DNA of 64,000 nucleotides from Protonemura montana. Lineage: Eukaryota > Arthropoda > Insecta > Plecoptera > Nemouridae. Made by a program: the position numbers and the translations under genes. The DNA is taken from positions 422,501 through 486,500 of the forward strand of contig OX387608.1 in assembly GCA_947568835.1 (NCBI GenBank), read 5' to 3'. The notes beneath the pieces were generated by a model. The model ran no database searches and had not been told where the DNA came from. It worked only from the letters and a program-made list of their open reading frames with translations. Position 1 is the first letter of the stretch. Every line of letters begins with the position of its first letter. Of this stretch, positions 20,721 through 31,662 are shown in pieces.

Positions 20721-21226
20721 GTCTTCGTTGGCTTCGAGTGCGAGAGAGATAGACAGTCGCACTATTGTCTGTCTCTCAATCGTCCGACCAGGACAGGTTT
20801 TTAATTGTTCTCGTGCACTTGCCGAGTGACGTAGTCAGGCGGTCCTATGTCCGAAATGCACAAGTAGTGCGATGTTTTTGAGCTATTATTTGCAGACGGA
20901 CGAAATAGCAGCTCAGTAAATGAAAATGAAATGTAGAAAGAAAGGATGGAAGACTTCTTTTGCTGGCACTTATCCGTGCGCAACCGTTGATATCTCACAA
21001 TTCGTGTAATATCGGGATAATTGCAATGAAACAAAATAATACGAGATTTTTGTTAATTGAGCACAAAATGAAGTAATATGTGACTCGGCTTTGTGCGCCA
21101 AAAGTACAATGAGTGAGCGATGCTAAAACAATAACAGTAATGTGAATAGTAATCAAAATAATAATGAAATACCAGTAGTACGCGAGAGATTGTAGCAAGT
21201 CGCAGACAAACTGCCTACCAGGTACT
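20721..21226. other. No recognisable gene
   Basis: AT-rich spacer. The only structure is an imperfect inverted repeat around 20,745-20,780 (AGAGATAGACAGTCG and TTGTCTGTCTCTC). The short minus-strand frames here show no family motif. Confidence 0.4.
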
Positions 21227-21306
21227 TGTTGTCAGGGTTGATGAAACCAGAGCAGCTTAGGGACGGGGAGCTAGCACGGGCCGTGCAATGTCTTTCCCCC
21301 CGGTTT
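21227..21306 (-). repeat. 80-bp repeat of the 20,527-20,607 segment
   Basis: About 80 bp containing GTTGTCAGGGTTGATGAAAC through TCTTTCCCCCCGGTTT (plus strand) is nearly identical at the two sites, about 700 bp apart and in the same orientation. The right copy runs into a T-run at 21,330-21,342. Probably a second leader fragment of the same Jockey family. Confidence 0.75.
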
Positions 21307-22340
21307 GGTACTAGCAGAAGTACCGGGTGTTTTTTTTTTTTTGTTTCCTGGTAAACAGGGTGGCGGTTGTTTTGGTCGTATTAATTGTTATTTTCCAATT
21401 GGTATACCATTCATAAAGAGTGTCCAGAGCATTCTGCAGGTTTTTCCCTACCTCCTCACTCGACCGCGAGGAGCTGATAGAGCGCTCGTTTTGTGGCTGT
21501 CGCTAGGAATGCCATTTGTGTACAAATTGAAAAGCACAGGGCCAAGGAATCCTTGAGGGACTCCTGATTAGATGGTCCGTTGAGAAGGCAGTGTGCCTTT
21601 AACGTTTACCTTAAATTTCCTATCTTTTAAATAGGAATCTATAATTTCTACTTGAAATTTCAGAAATTTCAGGGCACTTAATTAGTCAATAATGCCATTA
21701 TGCGAAACCTTGTCAAAGGCTTTCGCTTCATTTAAGAAGACAATGCCAGTGGTGTTGTTGGCGTTCAAGCTGTGGTTGATTTTATTTGCCACTCTGAGCA
21801 GCTGATGAGTGGTGGCATGTTCGGCATGGAAGCCGAACTGCTCATAAAGGTAGACATTGTTCTCCTTGATGTGACTTATAAGACCGTTAAGGATAAGTCT
21901 TTCCAGTAGTTTGCCAAGAGTGTTAAGAAGGCTCATGGGTCGATGGTTTTCAGGAAGCCTGAGATTTTTCCCAGCTTTGGGGATAAGAATGATTTTTGCC
22001 TCCTTCCAGGCGACTGGAAAGTATCGGAGTTTGAAACAGGCATCGAAAATCATGACTACTCTGTTCGCCGCCTGTGAAGGAAGCATCTTAATCATCTTGT
22101 TCTGGATCCTGTCTGGGTCGGGGGCTTTCTTGTCCTTGAGCTTCTCAACTAGTGCTCCTACCTCATCTACGGTGCAGTTGGGAGGCTGGTCTGGGTAGTC
22201 ATAGGTCATCCTTATCTGATCAACTTGGAAGTTGACTTCATGGTTGAGAGAAAAGTCATCATCATTGGTGAATCGCACCTCCAAGGAGTCTGAAAAAACA
22301 TGGGCTTTGTCTGTGATACTGCAGGCGAGGAAATGTTTGC
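21307..22340 (-). pseudogene. Jockey-like RT fragment
   Basis: The 200-codon frame 22,284-21,682 holds the linker (KLKDKKAPDPDRIQNKMIK), WKEAKIILIPKAGKN, FGFHAEHATTHQLLR and motif A-like NEAKAFDKVSHNGIID. After a stop the frame resumes with a damaged GVPQG/LFNLYTN region near 21,540-21,570. The YADD box is destroyed. The piece ends near 21,340 at an A-rich run. It is joined at about 22,340-22,360 to the C-terminal RT of another copy, evidence of recombination or nested insertion. Confidence 0.75.
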
Positions 22341-22359
22341 CTTGAAGCGGTGGTCGGAA

Positions 22360-22544
22360 GTTTGGAGTTTCTTAATCTTATTTTCATTTGTTATGCCCCA
22401 AGCACTACATGCATAAGTCATTATGGGTAAAACCAGTGTTCTGTACAATAAAATCCCATTTCTTATGTTAAGTCCTTTGTTAAAAATTGGTTTGAAAATC
22501 CCCATCCTTGTTTTGGCTTTTTGCTCAGTTATTTTGACGTGTTT
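22360..22544 (-). pseudogene. C-terminal RT piece of family C Jockey, distal to the Gypsy insertion
   Basis: The minus strand reads HVKITEQKAKTRMGIFKP, then LNIRNGILLYRTLVLPIMTY and ACSAWGITNENKIKKLQ. It continues exactly from KLTWGK at 28,762 onward once the Gypsy element and one GTTT copy are taken out. It is truncated on the left at about 22,360. Confidence 0.8.
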
Positions 22545-23345
22545 TGCTACCCACCGTTTCGCAGCGATGGTGCGTTGGCCCGGTAGCACGGTAGATGGGC
22601 GTGAGTCGTTGACCGAGGTCGGTTGTCGTCGTATCAGGAGATGGGTTAGGGGACAGGGCGCCACTTTGTTTCGGGGGTTTAAACGAAGAGGGGAAACAAA
22701 GAAAGCCCTCTTGGCAGAGTAGTTAAATATTATAGGGGATAAATTAAATTATACGAGAGGAACCAAAGAAAAGACAAGCAAAATTCGGCCAGAAAACAAA
22801 ATATAATGGCTAATTATGTGCCAGTTAGTAGATTTCTCTTAGATTTGGCGTATAATATAAAGTACCATAAGTAATCTAGTTCCTGCCTAGGTCGACCGTT
22901 ATGGCTACAGCATAGGGCTGGTAATAACCAAAAGATGACATTTACAATGATAACCTAAATTTCTAAATTAACCTAAAGACAGAATTCGTATTACTAATAT
23001 AACCATCCAGATACTTAAATCGACGCCGTTCGCAAGAGTTCGTTTCTTATTCGCTCCCCAGCGGGCGGGCACAGTCTCGACGTCTTCCAGGACGCGGCGG
23101 GACGCCGTAGTTTCGATATAGATCCCTCAGTGAGGTGTGGATATCAGGGTTGGCACAACACACGCTTACGTTGTCACAAAAACCCCTGATAGACTATCGA
23201 AAACTTGGTGTCACTATCCTCCAACGAGAAAATGGGTTACGTACACTGTCCCGTCGGCTCGAGCGACTCGGATCTAACTGCCGACTATCTCTTGACGTTG
23301 ACAGGTACAGAGAGTAGTGACGTCACTAATATTCGGGACGTCACA
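22545..23345 (-). repeat. Gypsy-2 3' LTR (left copy)
   Basis: 801 bp, matching 27,957-28,757. The two visible mismatches are near 23,295 and 23,301 (GACGTTGACAGG here, GTCGTTGGCAGG in the other). Ends form TGTGACGTC...GGTAGCA in element sense. A G-rich polypurine tract (GGGGGGAGG, at 23,346-23,354 read on the minus strand) abuts it, as expected for plus-strand DNA priming. Confidence 0.95.
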
Positions 23346-23523
23346 CCTCCCCCCAACGTGGATAAAGTTTGGTCAGGGTGAACAAACTTTGTGGTCAAGA
23401 ATGGACCATTTAAAGAATAATACATAAAAATAAAAATAAACGTAACAGCCAAAAACATAAAAATAAACATCTGGCCAGAAAGGGGAAAGAAAAAGGTATG
23501 GATGGAAGGAAAGGACCTTTGTT

Positions 23524-26500
23524 CTAGTCTTCCTCTTCAGGCGTCGCCTTTAGGTCTGTCACATGCCAGTGACCTAAACTCTTCTTCCTGTCGTTCTCTA
23601 GCTCATATACCAAAGGAGAGAGCTTTCGACGGATGGCGAAGGGGCCGATGAATTTAGGTGCAAGTTTGGCTGTAAACTTCTTGCCGGCATCTGATAATAC
23701 AAAATTTCTTTTGTACACTTTTTGTCCCACTTCGTAATGCACTGGGCGCCTGCGCAGATTGTAGCGCTGTGCATTTTTTTCATATGCCGCTTTAATTCTT
23801 CTGGCAACGTCTTCGTATACAGCTGTCAATTCTGTCGGCGTGCTGTTTTTCACCCGTTCGCATGTCGGTACCATTGTGGCATCGTCAGGTTTCCCGAGAG
23901 CTCGCCCCGACAAGTAAAGTTCTCTTCCGAAATTCAGGTAAGCTGGTGTTTGACCTGTTACCTCGTGTTTGGCGGTGCGCAGCGCGAATCCAATGTCAGC
24001 TAAGTTCTTGTCCCAGTTAGTGTGTTCGTCAGCAACGTAGGAAGCGATCATCGTCTTGAGCACTCGATTAACTCTTTCGGTTGGGTTAACCTGCGGATGA
24101 TACTTAGCGTTGTAGAATATCCGGCATTCATACTTCTTTGCTAGATTCTTCAAGGCCCGTCCAGCGTATTGGCTGCCGTTGTCGCAGACAATGGTTTGTG
24201 GAGCACCGAACATCTTGATGACATCATCCTCGATATGCTGTACTATTTTGTTGGCAGTTGCGGCGCGAAGCGGGAAGAGGAGCGTAAATTTTGTGAACCA
24301 ATCAGCCACCACCAGTAGGTACTTGTGGCCTTTAGAAGATCGTGGAAATGGTCCCATGATGTCTGTTGAGATTAGCTGCCATGGCCGGCTCACTTCCTTT
24401 TGCTTTCCCATGAGGCCTGCCGGCGCCCTTTGCTCTGGTTTGTATTGCAGACATGTCGCGCATTTGTTCACGTATTTTGTTATGTCGTGACGCATTTTGG
24501 GCCAGTAATATAACTGCGCTATGCGTTGATGTGTTTTGAAAATCCTAAGATGACCTGCTGAAGGATGGTCGTGGCACTCGTGATAGACTTCTGCTCGTGC
24601 TTCTTTCGGAATAACTAGCTTCCAGTCACCGACTTTCTTGTAGAGGGCGCCGTCTTGAGTTCTCCAATTCGGGTGGTTAAGTGGTTTGTCGCGTACCTCC
24701 ATGATCATCTTTTTGTACCATTTATCTTGTACCTGACCAGGGATTGTTATCAAGTTTAATTGAACGTCTTGATTACCATCGTCCGTGGCATTGATACTGA
24801 TGTTGGGACTTTGTTCTTCAATCTCCTGTACCGCTCTTGATAGGGCGTCGGGTACATGATGGTTGTTTCCTTTTCTGTGGATTATTTGGAAGTTGTATGG
24901 CTGCAGGCGTAATGCCCATCGGGAGAGTCTGCCAGTTGGGTCTTTTAGACTCTGTAGCCATAGGAGACTATGGTGGTCCGTAATTACCTTGAAACTCGTT
25001 GCTCCCTCGAGATATGCTCGATTTGTCTCTATAGCTGTGATGACGGCTAGGCATTCCCGCTCTGTCGCTGACATCTTCTTCTCTTGTTTCGTCAAACTTC
25101 GGCTACCGTAGGCGATCACTTGCTCACCGGTGTGCTCGGAGTCTTGAGACAGAACCCATCCCAACCCATAGGATGAAGCGTCGGTCTGCAGCGTGAATGG
25201 CTTGTTAAAGTCAGGGCAAGCCATCACTGGAGCCGTCACAAGCTTTTCCTTGAGACATTGGAAAGCGTCTTCTATTTCTTCATTCCATGTGAAACGTTGA
25301 CCCTTCTTCGTGAGATTGTTGATCGGGGCTACGATTGTAGAGAAATTTGGCACGAATCTTCGGTACCATGACGTCATACCGATGAAACGACGTACCTCTT
25401 TTACGTTATGTGGCCTGGGATATTGCAGGATGGCTGTCACCTTCGCGGGGTCCACATGCAGTCCTTGCGCATCAACCACGTAGCCTAAGTATTTTAACTC
25501 TTCTCTGCAGAATTGGCATTTTTCCTTGTTGAGAGTGAGTCCAGCGGCCTTCAGACGACGAAATACTTCGTCCAACACTCGCAAATGCTCGTCGAAAGTC
25601 TCTGTTGCTATTACGATGTCATCCAAATATACGAACATATTTGGCTCCAGGTCGGCGCCTAACACGGTGCTGATTAGACGTTGCCAGGTCGCGGCGCTAC
25701 TGTGGAGACCAAACGGCATGACGGTGAACTGGAATAAGCCACGTCCAGGGATTGTGAACGCGGTTTTTTCCTTGCTTGACTCTTCCAGCTTTATTTGCCA
25801 GTAAGCACTTTTCAGGTCTAAAGACGATAAAAATCTTGCATCTCTCAATCGGTCCAGGATATCGGCTACATACGGGAGTGGGTAGGCGTCTTTTTGAGTC
25901 ACTTCGTTCACTTTTCGGAAATCGACAACAAAACGACGGGTACCATCCCGTTTGTCGAGCAGAAGAATTGGGGATGACCATGGGCTAGTGGAAGGTTCTA
26001 CCACCCCTAGCTGTAACATGTGATCCAATTCTTCTTGTATTGCTTTTTGTTTGTATGGCGACACTCGATAATACCGCTGCTTGATCGGCTTAGCTTGTCC
26101 TGTGTCAATCCTATGCGTAACCCGGTCGGTGCAACCAAGTTTAGTGCCCATTTCTTGAAAATGTTGATTAACCATCGACATCATGTGGTTGAATTTGTGT
26201 GCTGGTATCTCAGATGGCGTGTGGATAGCCTGGATTGAAGCTAATTCTATGCTTGATACGTCCACGTTGCCGGCTATGAGATCTGGAATGAGTTGGAATG
26301 CTCTCCAAAAATCCATTCCTAGAGTAAGGGGCTGGCGGACTGCCGGACATATTATTGCTTCGACTAGTTTTATTTTGTCACCTAAACGAATTGGGAGATC
26401 AATACTGCTTCTCACTTCTTCGCTGTTGCCATTAGCGAATTTTAGTCGCAAAGGTGTGACGCTTTGTTTTGGTTTCAACCCTAGGCGTTGCAATGTGTTC

Positions 26501-26754
26501 ATGCCTAGAGCTCCTATGACCGTTCGGTGTGCTCCCGAGTCCAGCAATCCTTGGATTTTCACGCCAAGTATGTCAACGGTCATAAATAGTCTACTGTCAT
26601 CGCTTCGTGTTTGGAGTAAACGCTTGAGTGACGGTTCTAGAAGGGTGATGTTTGCTACGTATTCTTTCCATTTCTTCCACCGATTTGTTGCCGCCGGTGA
26701 TTGGGGTAGAGGAGAACGGCAAGCTATCCTCTCCCGTTCCCTTTTCCCTGGCAA
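23524..26754 (-). CDS. Gypsy-2 Pol: protease, RT, RNase H, integrase
   Basis: 1,076 codons, intact. The aspartic protease motif LLDSGAHRTVIG is near residue 72. RT has FVVDFRKVN, SLDLKSAYWQ and the catalytic VYLDDIV. RNase H has TDASSYGLGWVLSQD. Integrase has an HHCC zinc site (H...H...CATC), then STDIMGPFP, VCDNGSQYA and PTERVNRVLK giving the DDE triad. A chromodomain is not evident. The frame is -1 relative to gag and overlaps its last 31 nt, so Pol is probably made by ribosomal frameshifting. It converts element RNA to DNA and inserts it. Confidence 0.95.
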   Translation of the reverse strand: MPGKRERERIACRSPLPQSPAATNRWKKWKEYVANITLLEPSLKRLLQTRSDDSRLFMTVDILGVKIQGLLDSGAHRTVIGALGMNTLQRLGLKPKQSVTPLRLKFANGNSEEVRSSIDLPIRLGDKIKLVEAIICPAVRQPLTLGMDFWRAFQLIPDLIAGNVDVSSIELASIQAIHTPSEIPAHKFNHMMSMVNQHFQEMGTKLGCTDRVTHRIDTGQAKPIKQRYYRVSPYKQKAIQEELDHMLQLGVVEPSTSPWSSPILLLDKRDGTRRFVVDFRKVNEVTQKDAYPLPYVADILDRLRDARFLSSLDLKSAYWQIKLEESSKEKTAFTIPGRGLFQFTVMPFGLHSSAATWQRLISTVLGADLEPNMFVYLDDIVIATETFDEHLRVLDEVFRRLKAAGLTLNKEKCQFCREELKYLGYVVDAQGLHVDPAKVTAILQYPRPHNVKEVRRFIGMTSWYRRFVPNFSTIVAPINNLTKKGQRFTWNEEIEDAFQCLKEKLVTAPVMACPDFNKPFTLQTDASSYGLGWVLSQDSEHTGEQVIAYGSRSLTKQEKKMSATERECLAVITAIETNRAYLEGATSFKVITDHHSLLWLQSLKDPTGRLSRWALRLQPYNFQIIHRKGNNHHVPDALSRAVQEIEEQSPNISINATDDGNQDVQLNLITIPGQVQDKWYKKMIMEVRDKPLNHPNWRTQDGALYKKVGDWKLVIPKEARAEVYHECHDHPSAGHLRIFKTHQRIAQLYYWPKMRHDITKYVNKCATCLQYKPEQRAPAGLMGKQKEVSRPWQLISTDIMGPFPRSSKGHKYLLVVADWFTKFTLLFPLRAATANKIVQHIEDDVIKMFGAPQTIVCDNGSQYAGRALKNLAKKYECRIFYNAKYHPQVNPTERVNRVLKTMIASYVADEHTNWDKNLADIGFALRTAKHEVTGQTPAYLNFGRELYLSGRALGKPDDATMVPTCERVKNSTPTELTAVYEDVARRIKAAYEKNAQRYNLRRRPVHYEVGQKVYKRNFVLSDAGKKFTAKLAPKFIGPFAIRRKLSPLVYELENDRKKSLGHWHVTDLKATPEEED

Positions 26755-27860
26755 CTAGTGCAAGTTGAAAAGTATGCCCCTTTGCGACCGCATTTATAAC
26801 AGAACACAGTTTGTGGTTCCTTGCATACCCTGAACCCATGGCCTGGAGTCTGGCAATTCCAGCATGTGGGTGGTTTGCGTGGAGTGACCGACGTGGGTGC
26901 TGTCGACCGTGGAGCATGGGGTGTTTGAACTGATGATAAACAGATTGATCTCATCTGGTATGCTAGGTCCGGTTCTAAAATGTTGTCAACTTTCCTTGGT
27001 TTGATGGGGTCGTTAAACTTTTCTACCATAGACCGTGTTTCGTCCAACTTTCGGCAGTACCTAATGAGACCGCGGGTATTATCGATTGTTTTTAAAGAGA
27101 GGCGATCCATGTAGTACGGATCAATGTTCCCTCTAATTATGGTTAATTTTTCAGTTTCTGGGGTTTCCTTTGGCAGTCGTTTAAACAAATTCTCCATCGA
27201 TGCCAAGTATAGCCCGATGGGCTCTCGAGGCCCCTGGGTTCGCGCTCTAATTTCTTGCCACAGGCGCTCTTCGTAATTTAGGGGGTGGAATTCCTTCTTT
27301 AATTCGAGCTCTAATTCAGCCCATGACGAGATGGAATTTCTAATTGCCCTGAACCACGTTAAAGCCTGATCAGTAAACAGATCTGTTGCCGATCGCCAAA
27401 GCTCTTCGTGAGTTATATTACGTGACTGTCTGAGTTCCTGAATCCTTTCCAAAAAACAGCTGAGGCTCATTTCTTCGGTACTTCCAGAAAAAGTTAAACC
27501 CCATTTCCAAACTGGTACGGTTGGTCCAAATGATTTGGTGGTGGTAGTATGACCATCGACTCGTGCCTCTGCCTGATCATGTGGCAAGGGGTCCGGGAAA
27601 GATCCTACTGCTTCTACCATGACGGCTAGTCTTCCTTGAAGAATTTCTAAAATGTCTTTCGCGTCAGTCTTCGATGCTATGATTTCTTCTTCTGGGGAAT
27701 CTATAACCTGTATGCGCCGCAATGCTATATTCATTAATCGTTCAATCCGTTGTGCGTGCTGTGCGCTACCTTCATACTGGTCTATAAGGTCGCCTATTGT
27801 TACCAACCGTGAGTTTATCATTTCCAGCTCCCGCTTGATTGCTGCTGCTACTGCCATCAT
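26724..27860 (-). CDS. Gypsy-2 Gag
   Basis: 378 codons. The N-terminal half is helical and charged. A capsid-like region follows (FLERIQELRQSRNITHEELW, ADTDLFTDQALTWF-like, REPIGLYLASMENLFKRLP). Near the C-terminus there is one CCHC knuckle (CWNCQTPGHGFRVC) and a second in which His is replaced (CYKCGRKGAYFSTC). It forms the particle shell and packages RNA by family analogy. The start Met is 77 nt downstream of the primer-binding site. Confidence 0.9.
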   Translation of the reverse strand: MMAVAAAIKRELEMINSRLVTIGDLIDQYEGSAQHAQRIERLMNIALRRIQVIDSPEEEIIASKTDAKDILEILQGRLAVMVEAVGSFPDPLPHDQAEARVDGHTTTTKSFGPTVPVWKWGLTFSGSTEEMSLSCFLERIQELRQSRNITHEELWRSATDLFTDQALTWFRAIRNSISSWAELELELKKEFHPLNYEERLWQEIRARTQGPREPIGLYLASMENLFKRLPKETPETEKLTIIRGNIDPYYMDRLSLKTIDNTRGLIRYCRKLDETRSMVEKFNDPIKPRKVDNILEPDLAYQMRSICLSSVQTPHAPRSTAPTSVTPRKPPTCWNCQTPGHGFRVCKEPQTVFCYKCGRKGAYFSTCTSCQGKGNGRG

Positions 27861-27936
27861 TAGCTAAGTATGTCTTAATGTGTTTTTATGATTCTCCGAT
27901 GATATAATGATTGCCGATCGGTATGTGATCCGACCA

Positions 27937-27951
27937 CGGTCTTGGGCGCCA
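27937..27951 (-). other. Gypsy-2 primer-binding site
   Basis: Minus-strand TGGCGCCCAAGACCG begins 5 nt inside the 5' LTR edge. TGG (complement of the tRNA CCA end) and GCGCC are typical of tRNA-primed LTR elements. I do not assign the tRNA. Confidence 0.7.
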
Positions 27952-27956
27952 ATTTA

Positions 27957-28757
27957 TGCTACCCACCGTTTCGCAGCGATGGTGCGTTGGCCCGGTAGCA
28001 CGGTAGATGGGCGTGAGTCGTTGACCGAGGTCGGTTGTCGTCGTATCAGGAGATGGGTTAGGGGACAGGGCGCCACTTTGTTTCGGGGGTTTAAACGAAG
28101 AGGGGAAACAAAGAAAGCCCTCTTGGCAGAGTAGTTAAATATTATAGGGGATAAATTAAATTATACGAGAGGAACCAAAGAAAAGACAAGCAAAATTCGG
28201 CCAGAAAACAAAATATAATGGCTAATTATGTGCCAGTTAGTAGATTTCTCTTAGATTTGGCGTATAATATAAAGTACCATAAGTAATCTAGTTCCTGCCT
28301 AGGTCGACCGTTATGGCTACAGCATAGGGCTGGTAATAACCAAAAGATGACATTTACAATGATAACCTAAATTTCTAAATTAACCTAAAGACAGAATTCG
28401 TATTACTAATATAACCATCCAGATACTTAAATCGACGCCGTTCGCAAGAGTTCGTTTCTTATTCGCTCCCCAGCGGGCGGGCACAGTCTCGACGTCTTCC
28501 AGGACGCGGCGGGACGCCGTAGTTTCGATATAGATCCCTCAGTGAGGTGTGGATATCAGGGTTGGCACAACACACGCTTACGTTGTCACAAAAACCCCTG
28601 ATAGACTATCGAAAACTTGGTGTCACTATCCTCCAACGAGAAAATGGGTTACGTACACTGTCCCGTCGGCTCGAGCGACTCGGATCTAACTGCCGACTAT
28701 CTCTTGTCGTTGGCAGGTACAGAGAGTAGTGACGTCACTAATATTCGGGACGTCACA
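27957..28757 (-). repeat. Gypsy-2 5' LTR (right copy)
   Basis: 801 bp, equal in length to the left LTR with two visible mismatches. Carries the element promoter by family role. It is followed by the GTTT duplication and then Jockey RT sequence. Confidence 0.95.
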
Positions 28758-28761
28758 GTTT

Positions 28762-30024
28762 TCCCCATGTTAGTTTACTGTCAGTTGTGAGGCCCAGGTA
28801 CTGTACTTCCTTACACAATGGTATACCCTCCCCAAACAAATACTTCAGTTCGAACTATTGATCTCTTTATTCGCTTAGTAAAGAGAACAGCTTTGCTTTT
28901 ACTTACATTAATCTTTACTCTCATCTCTCATCTCACTCTCACTCTCACTCTCATCATTAAGCTCGTCCAGTGCAGTCTGGAGTCGTCGGTTGGCCAGATA
29001 GCCGCGCATGGACTGCGCAATGAGGGCAGTGTCTCTTGACATTCTCCATATAAAGAGGTCCTGAGTTTTTAGCTTGCTAATGGCATCGTCCCATTTGGCG
29101 GCTCGGGCAGTCTCTTCTTGTCGTATTTTTAGTTTAACGGCATATTTAAGACCCGGGGAATGATCGTACAGATCAGATCGCCGGTTCTTAGTTATTGGGA
29201 TTGCAGCGGCTGCCGCCGCCTGGATGTTGGTGCTGAGTGCCAACGCAGCTTGATCTATATCAGATGTTGATATCTCTGTGTTGTCTGGATGCGCTTCCAG
29301 GTGGCTGCGGAATTTCTCCCAGTTGGCCCTTTTAAGGTTGAACCTCTCCTGAGCTGGGGCTATCACCATTTCATCCCTATAATCGATGAGAACTGGATTT
29401 TGATCCGAAGAGAGAGCATGCATGGTTTCCAGCTGGATAGAATAGCGCATGTTTACCGATAAGGCAATTTCCAACATCACCTTTGAATCCTTTGGAACGG
29501 CGAGAGTAATGTGTAGGTTCTACTGGTCCAGCAACTGAAAAGTTGTTGGAACGAGAATGGGCCAGTAGAATTCTGCCCTTAGTATTGGCGACTCTAGAGT
29601 TCCAGCTTGGGTGCTTGGAATTTAGGCCGCAAGCGCTTATTGTGGGGATGTTTGAGGGTAGAACGAGGGCTTCAAAGTCTGAGGCGTGAAGTTTCTTTGT
29701 TGGCGAAAGGTATGCTGAGATGAGATTTACTGGTCCTTAATCGGTTGTTATTTCATCTCCCACTGCCTCAATGTTCTGCAGGGGAGAAAGGAGTATTGGT
29801 TGGTGTGAAATAGTGGATCGGACGGCCAGAGCCACTCCACTCCGCCTGAAGGCACCCTCAGTTGGTCCTGTCAGCCCTATAAATAGTAAAATTAGGAATT
29901 AGTGGAGTGCGCGCCGGGGTTAGGTGTGTCTCTTGGATGAGACACACAGCGGCAGAAGTTTCCTCCAGGAGGTGAGATAACTCTAATAATTTGTGAGACA
30001 GGCTGTTAGCGTTCCATGAGACAA
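28762..30024 (-). pseudogene. Family C Jockey ORF2: endonuclease and collapsed RT
   Basis: The endonuclease starts at about 30,024 (FVSWNANSLSHKLLE, LIQETHLTP). A stop and frameshift near 29,855 are followed by further endonuclease pieces (SKHPSWNSRV near 29,600; SSDQNPVLIDY near 29,400). In the 190-codon frame 29,480-28,908 the linker (FIWRMSR) jumps straight into the region just after YADD (DTALIAQSMRGYLANRRL), so most of the RT is deleted. A GAGAGT-rich run (28,920-28,955 region) replaces the next codons, then KINVSKSKAVLFTK and LTTDSKLTWGK lead to the Gypsy insertion point. No ATG is visible at the expected ORF2 start. Confidence 0.8.
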
Positions 30025-30038
30025 ACTGAGAAGATTTG

Positions 30039-31662
30039 TTACTCAATGTGGTTCGAGGTGAAGGTGTTAAGGAGTTCAAGAATAGTGGAAATGACAAGAT
30101 TAAGAAGTGGATGAAGATTAAGTGAAATGATGTAGCCAGCTGCTTGCTTGGCCAGCTTGACCCAGAAGGCGAAAGAGTTGGAGCTGTGGTCTGAGTGACC
30201 TGAGCCCTGCGCTTCACTATTGGGTCTGCTCTGGGAGTTTTGTGGTGGTTTTGTTGTGGTTTTGGTCATTGTGACCGGAGTGGTTGATGGGGCGATGATG
30301 GAGATGGACTGGTTGGATTGGGGTTGGATTGCTCGTGTTGATGTCTTCTTGTTTCTTTCAGTAGCAGTGTGGTTGATATTCTTCATTTCCGTGGTCTTGT
30401 TACTTCTGAAGTTTTTCTTTTGAATCAAGCATTGAGCATACGTTTTAGGTGAAGGAAGAGGTTTCTCGGTGAGAGTGTTGGTGATGGTTGTGCTTGCAGC
30501 AACAGTTTGGGGTGGTTTTGGTGGGTCATGTGAGGTTGATGGTTCAGATTCTTGTGTTGCAACAAGATTAGAATTTGGTGGCGGAGAGTGGTCTGTGGTT
30601 CTGGCCTGAGTATGGGTGTCGTCTGGTTTGGTAGAGTGTGTCTCGTCTGGCTGGTTGGTGCTTGTCTGAGTTTGTTTCGCATACCTTTCGGCAATGCGCA
30701 CATGATAGGGGCAACCCCTGTAGCTGGCAGGGTGCGAACCTGAACAGTTCGCGCACACTGGGGGTTTGTTCCTATTAGGGCAAACCTTGGCGTCATGGTT
30801 TTCACTGCATCTGACGCACTTGGTGTGCTGATGGCAGAAGGCCGAGGTGTGTCCCACCAGCTGGCAGTTAAAACACATAGGAATCATTTTTGTAGCCCGG
30901 GGGGCTTCAATGGTTACAGCGCAGTGTAGGATAAATTTGATAGTTTCCAGATCCTAAAGTGGCTGGCCGGGAATGGTGGTGGTTGTGGCAACGAATAGTG
31001 GCCAAGGAGTGACTGATTGATGGTTTGACCATCCTGTTCTTCGTGGTTACTCAGTTGGGTGACGTTTTTGACCTGGAAGCCTTGGGCAATCAGGTCATTT
31101 GTCACCTCAACTGCGCTGGTGTTGAATGGGAGGCCACGGATGACAAACCTTTGTGGTTTCCGTTCATATTCAGGGAACGTGTAGTGTTCTAAGCCCTGTT
31201 CGGCTAGTACCTTTCTGCTATTGTTGTAATCAAGTTTGTCTTTAAAGGTGACTTTAAGGTAGTCGTGTCTGGGTTGGGCATGGAATTTGTGTTGGCAGAT
31301 GTCTTCTAGGATGCCGATCAGCTGTCCATGTATTTTAAGATACTTGATTATGAGTGGTGGAATCTGTTTTTTGTCGTTGTGGTAGTAGTGTTAGTGGGTT
31401 TTCTGGCAAGTGCGTGAAAATGATTTTGCGTTGCTATCAGGCTAGTGTCCAGAAGTGGAGAGCTCGCTTTCTTACGCTTGCCACTTGACTTGCGTCTATC
31501 CTGTACGGTTTTATAAGACTGGTCATCTACAGTGTTGCAAGAGGCGCTGGTGTATTGGCTGGTCTGGCTGTCGTATTCATAGTCTGAGTCATGGCTACTG
31601 CTGGTGGTTGACTCTGACGAGGAAGTGGTTCGTGATGGTCTTTTTTTGGATGGTGGTGACAT
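30039..31662 (-). pseudogene. Family C Jockey ORF1, full length but frameshifted
   Basis: The start MSPPSKKRPSRTTSSSES is at 31,662, with a Ser/Thr-rich N-terminus of about 100 codons. After a frameshift near 31,350 comes the conserved core (YTFPEYERKPQRFVIRGLPF, TNDLIAQGFQVKNVTQLSNH). Another shift near 30,900 leads into a 282-codon frame with three knuckles (CFNCQLVGHTSAFC, CVRCSENHDAKVC, CANCSGSHPASYRGC), a Thr/Pro/Gln-rich tail and the usual hydrophobic end at 30,039. It forms the RNA-binding ORF1 of the family by analogy. At least two frameshifts, so inactive. Confidence 0.8.

Larger units (their letters stand above)
22545..28757 (-). mobile_element. Ty3/Gypsy LTR retrotransposon, nearly intact (Gypsy-2)
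   Basis: A 6.2-kb element with 801-bp LTRs at both ends, flanked by the 4-bp duplication GTTT (22,541-22,544 and 28,758-28,761). LTR ends are TG...CA in element sense. In order on the minus strand: LTR, primer-binding site, gag, pol, polypurine tract, LTR. It splits family C Jockey ORF2 within the RT C-terminal region. LTR identity is close to complete (two differences seen), so the insertion is young. No envelope-like frame is present. Confidence 0.95.
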
